A DNA stretch of 64,000 bases from Pseudomonas sp. Q2-TVG4-2 (lineage in GTDB: Bacteria; Pseudomonadota; Gammaproteobacteria; Pseudomonadales; Pseudomonadaceae), in NCBI RefSeq assembly GCF_013620795.1, contig NZ_LGLW01000004.1, forward strand, positions 496,001 through 560,000, in the 5' to 3' direction. The notes under the pieces are model-generated. The model was given only the letters and a program-made list of their open reading frames with translations, was not told where the DNA came from and did no database searches. Position numbers and translations under genes: made by a program. Positions 63,226-64,000 of this stretch are shown piece by piece (position 1 is the first letter of the stretch; each line of letters starts with the position of its first letter).

Positions 63226-64000
63226 ATGGCCGAGAACGTCAGCTTCAACGAGATCCCGGACAACATTCGCGTACCCGGCATCTATATCGAGATCGACCCC
63301 AGCAAGGCCGCTGGCGGTGGCGCCATTATGGAGCGCCGTCTGCTCCTGGTCGGCCAGCGACTGGCCAATGGTGACGTGTCGGCGCTGATCGCCACTCGCC
63401 TCGGCAGCCAAGCCGGTGACCAGGCCGCGAAGGCGTTCGGGCAGGGCTCGATGCTCCACGGCATGGCCGCAGCAGCGCGCAAAGCCGATGACTACGTCGA
63501 CATCTGGGCGATCGCGCTCGATGACGATGCAGCCGGCGTCGCCGCCGCTGGCACCGTCACCTTTACCGGCACACCGACCCTCACCGGCATCCTTGCGCTG
63601 TATATCGGCGGCGCCCAGGTGCGCATCGCTGTGGTTGCCGGCGAAACCGTCGCCACCCTGGCCACCCGCTTGGCCGACACCATCAACGCCAACGGTGACC
63701 TACCGGTAACCGCCTCGGCCGCGTTGGGCGTGGTGACGCTTACCTGCCGCTGGAAGGGCGAAACCGGCAACGACCTGGACGTGCGCGCCAACTACTACGG
63801 CGAGCAGACCCCGGCCGGCCTCACGGTGGCCATCGCCGCCATGTCGGGCGGCGCAGCCAACCCGAGCATCGTCTCGGTGATCGATGCGATCGCCGGTACC
63901 CAGTACTACAGCATCGTCTGCCCCTACCTGGACGGCCCCAACCTGGTCGCCCTGGAAGAGGAAATGACCGATCGCTTCGGCCCGATGGAGCCGCTCACCG
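63226..64000 (+). CDS. L: Tail sheath protein L, N-terminal part (cut by window edge)
   Basis: 258 residues to the edge. MAENVSFNEIPDNIRVPGIY is the standard start of Mu L-type contractile sheath proteins (about 495 residues). AAGGAG precedes the ATG. It shows that the phage is a myovirus. Confidence 0.92.
   Translation, partial: MAENVSFNEIPDNIRVPGIYIEIDPSKAAGGGAIMERRLLLVGQRLANGDVSALIATRLGSQAGDQAAKAFGQGSMLHGMAAAARKADDYVDIWAIALDDDAAGVAAAGTVTFTGTPTLTGILALYIGGAQVRIAVVAGETVATLATRLADTINANGDLPVTASAALGVVTLTCRWKGETGNDLDVRANYYGEQTPAGLTVAIAAMSGGAANPSIVSVIDAIAGTQYYSIVCPYLDGPNLVALEEEMTDRFGPMEPLT

Larger units (their letters stand above)
39264..64000. mobile_element. Mu-like transposable prophage, left end to tail sheath (partial)
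   Basis: Gene order is that of Mu-type transposable phages: minus-strand repressor, then Ner, DDE transposase A and AAA ATPase B, early small genes, GemA, Mor, lysis cassette, gp25-30, I/Z, T, gp35-38 and tail sheath. The left boundary is not fixed: no terminal repeat could be paired because the right end lies outside. It must fall between the truncated paralogue (39263) and the repressor stop (39710); I list 39264 as the outer limit. The element looks intact as far as seen, with every core gene open. Confidence 0.9.

Overview
The window is a high-GC gammaproteobacterial chromosome. Gene content, gene order and REP elements point to the Pseudomonas/Stutzerimonas (P. stutzeri) group: fadD1-fadD2 next to a PhaJ-type hydratase, an alkB-like gene beside rapA, lhr, glxR-hyi, a PaAP-like aminopeptidase and GTAGGAGC-type REPs. 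No tRNA, rRNA or CRISPR was seen. The species assignment is inference from gene families, not a database match. | Host region (1-39.26 kb): on the left are the 5' part of hrpA, a secreted M28 aminopeptidase, a Cache-type chemoreceptor, the tandem acyl-CoA ligases fadD2-fadD1 and a divergent (R)-enoyl-CoA hydratase. Next come a small alkB-like operon, rapA, an Lhr-type helicase with a REP doublet inside its reading frame, a short-chain dehydrogenase, and the ergothioneine genes egtB-egtD translationally coupled to an atypical subtilase. An AT-rich gap precedes a secreted GH5 glycosidase with three novel repeats. Further right are a DEAD-box helicase, a LysR regulator coupled to ppiA, a CHAD protein, a YegD-type Hsp70, an MFS transporter, hyi-glxR, a protealysin-like M4 protease coupled to its emfourin-type inhibitor, and three tandem paralogues of a small unknown family. 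| Prophage region (about 39.3-64 kb, running off the right edge): a Mu-like transposable prophage. Its order is a LexA-like (S24) repressor on the minus strand, then on the plus strand Ner, transposase A, ATPase B, an early block of small genes (DUF3164, HU, DUF2786, GemA, Mor), lysis genes (endolysin-like, holin, Rz with embedded Rz1), gp25-gp27, terminase (gp28), portal (gp29), F-like head protein (gp30), protease/scaffold (I/Z), decoration protein, capsid T, gp35, gp36, G, gp37, gp38 and the start of the tail sheath. Three cargo genes interrupt this order: a membrane protein between two near-identical terminators (49115-49681), a minus-strand Cys-rich protein (52785-53291) and a membrane/winged-helix protein (57734-58519). 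| Most notable observation: two intergenic repeats (46888-46944 and 47633-47696) each match the full hammerhead ribozyme core (CGAAA, stem III, UC cleavage site, stem I, CUGAUGAG) and sit immediately before and after the DUF2786 gene. If active they would cut out a 752-nt RNA carrying only that gene. Other observations are a duplicated late-promoter-like element in front of the lysis and protease/scaffold operons, and a compact structured RNA with a 16-codon ORF at the prophage left end.
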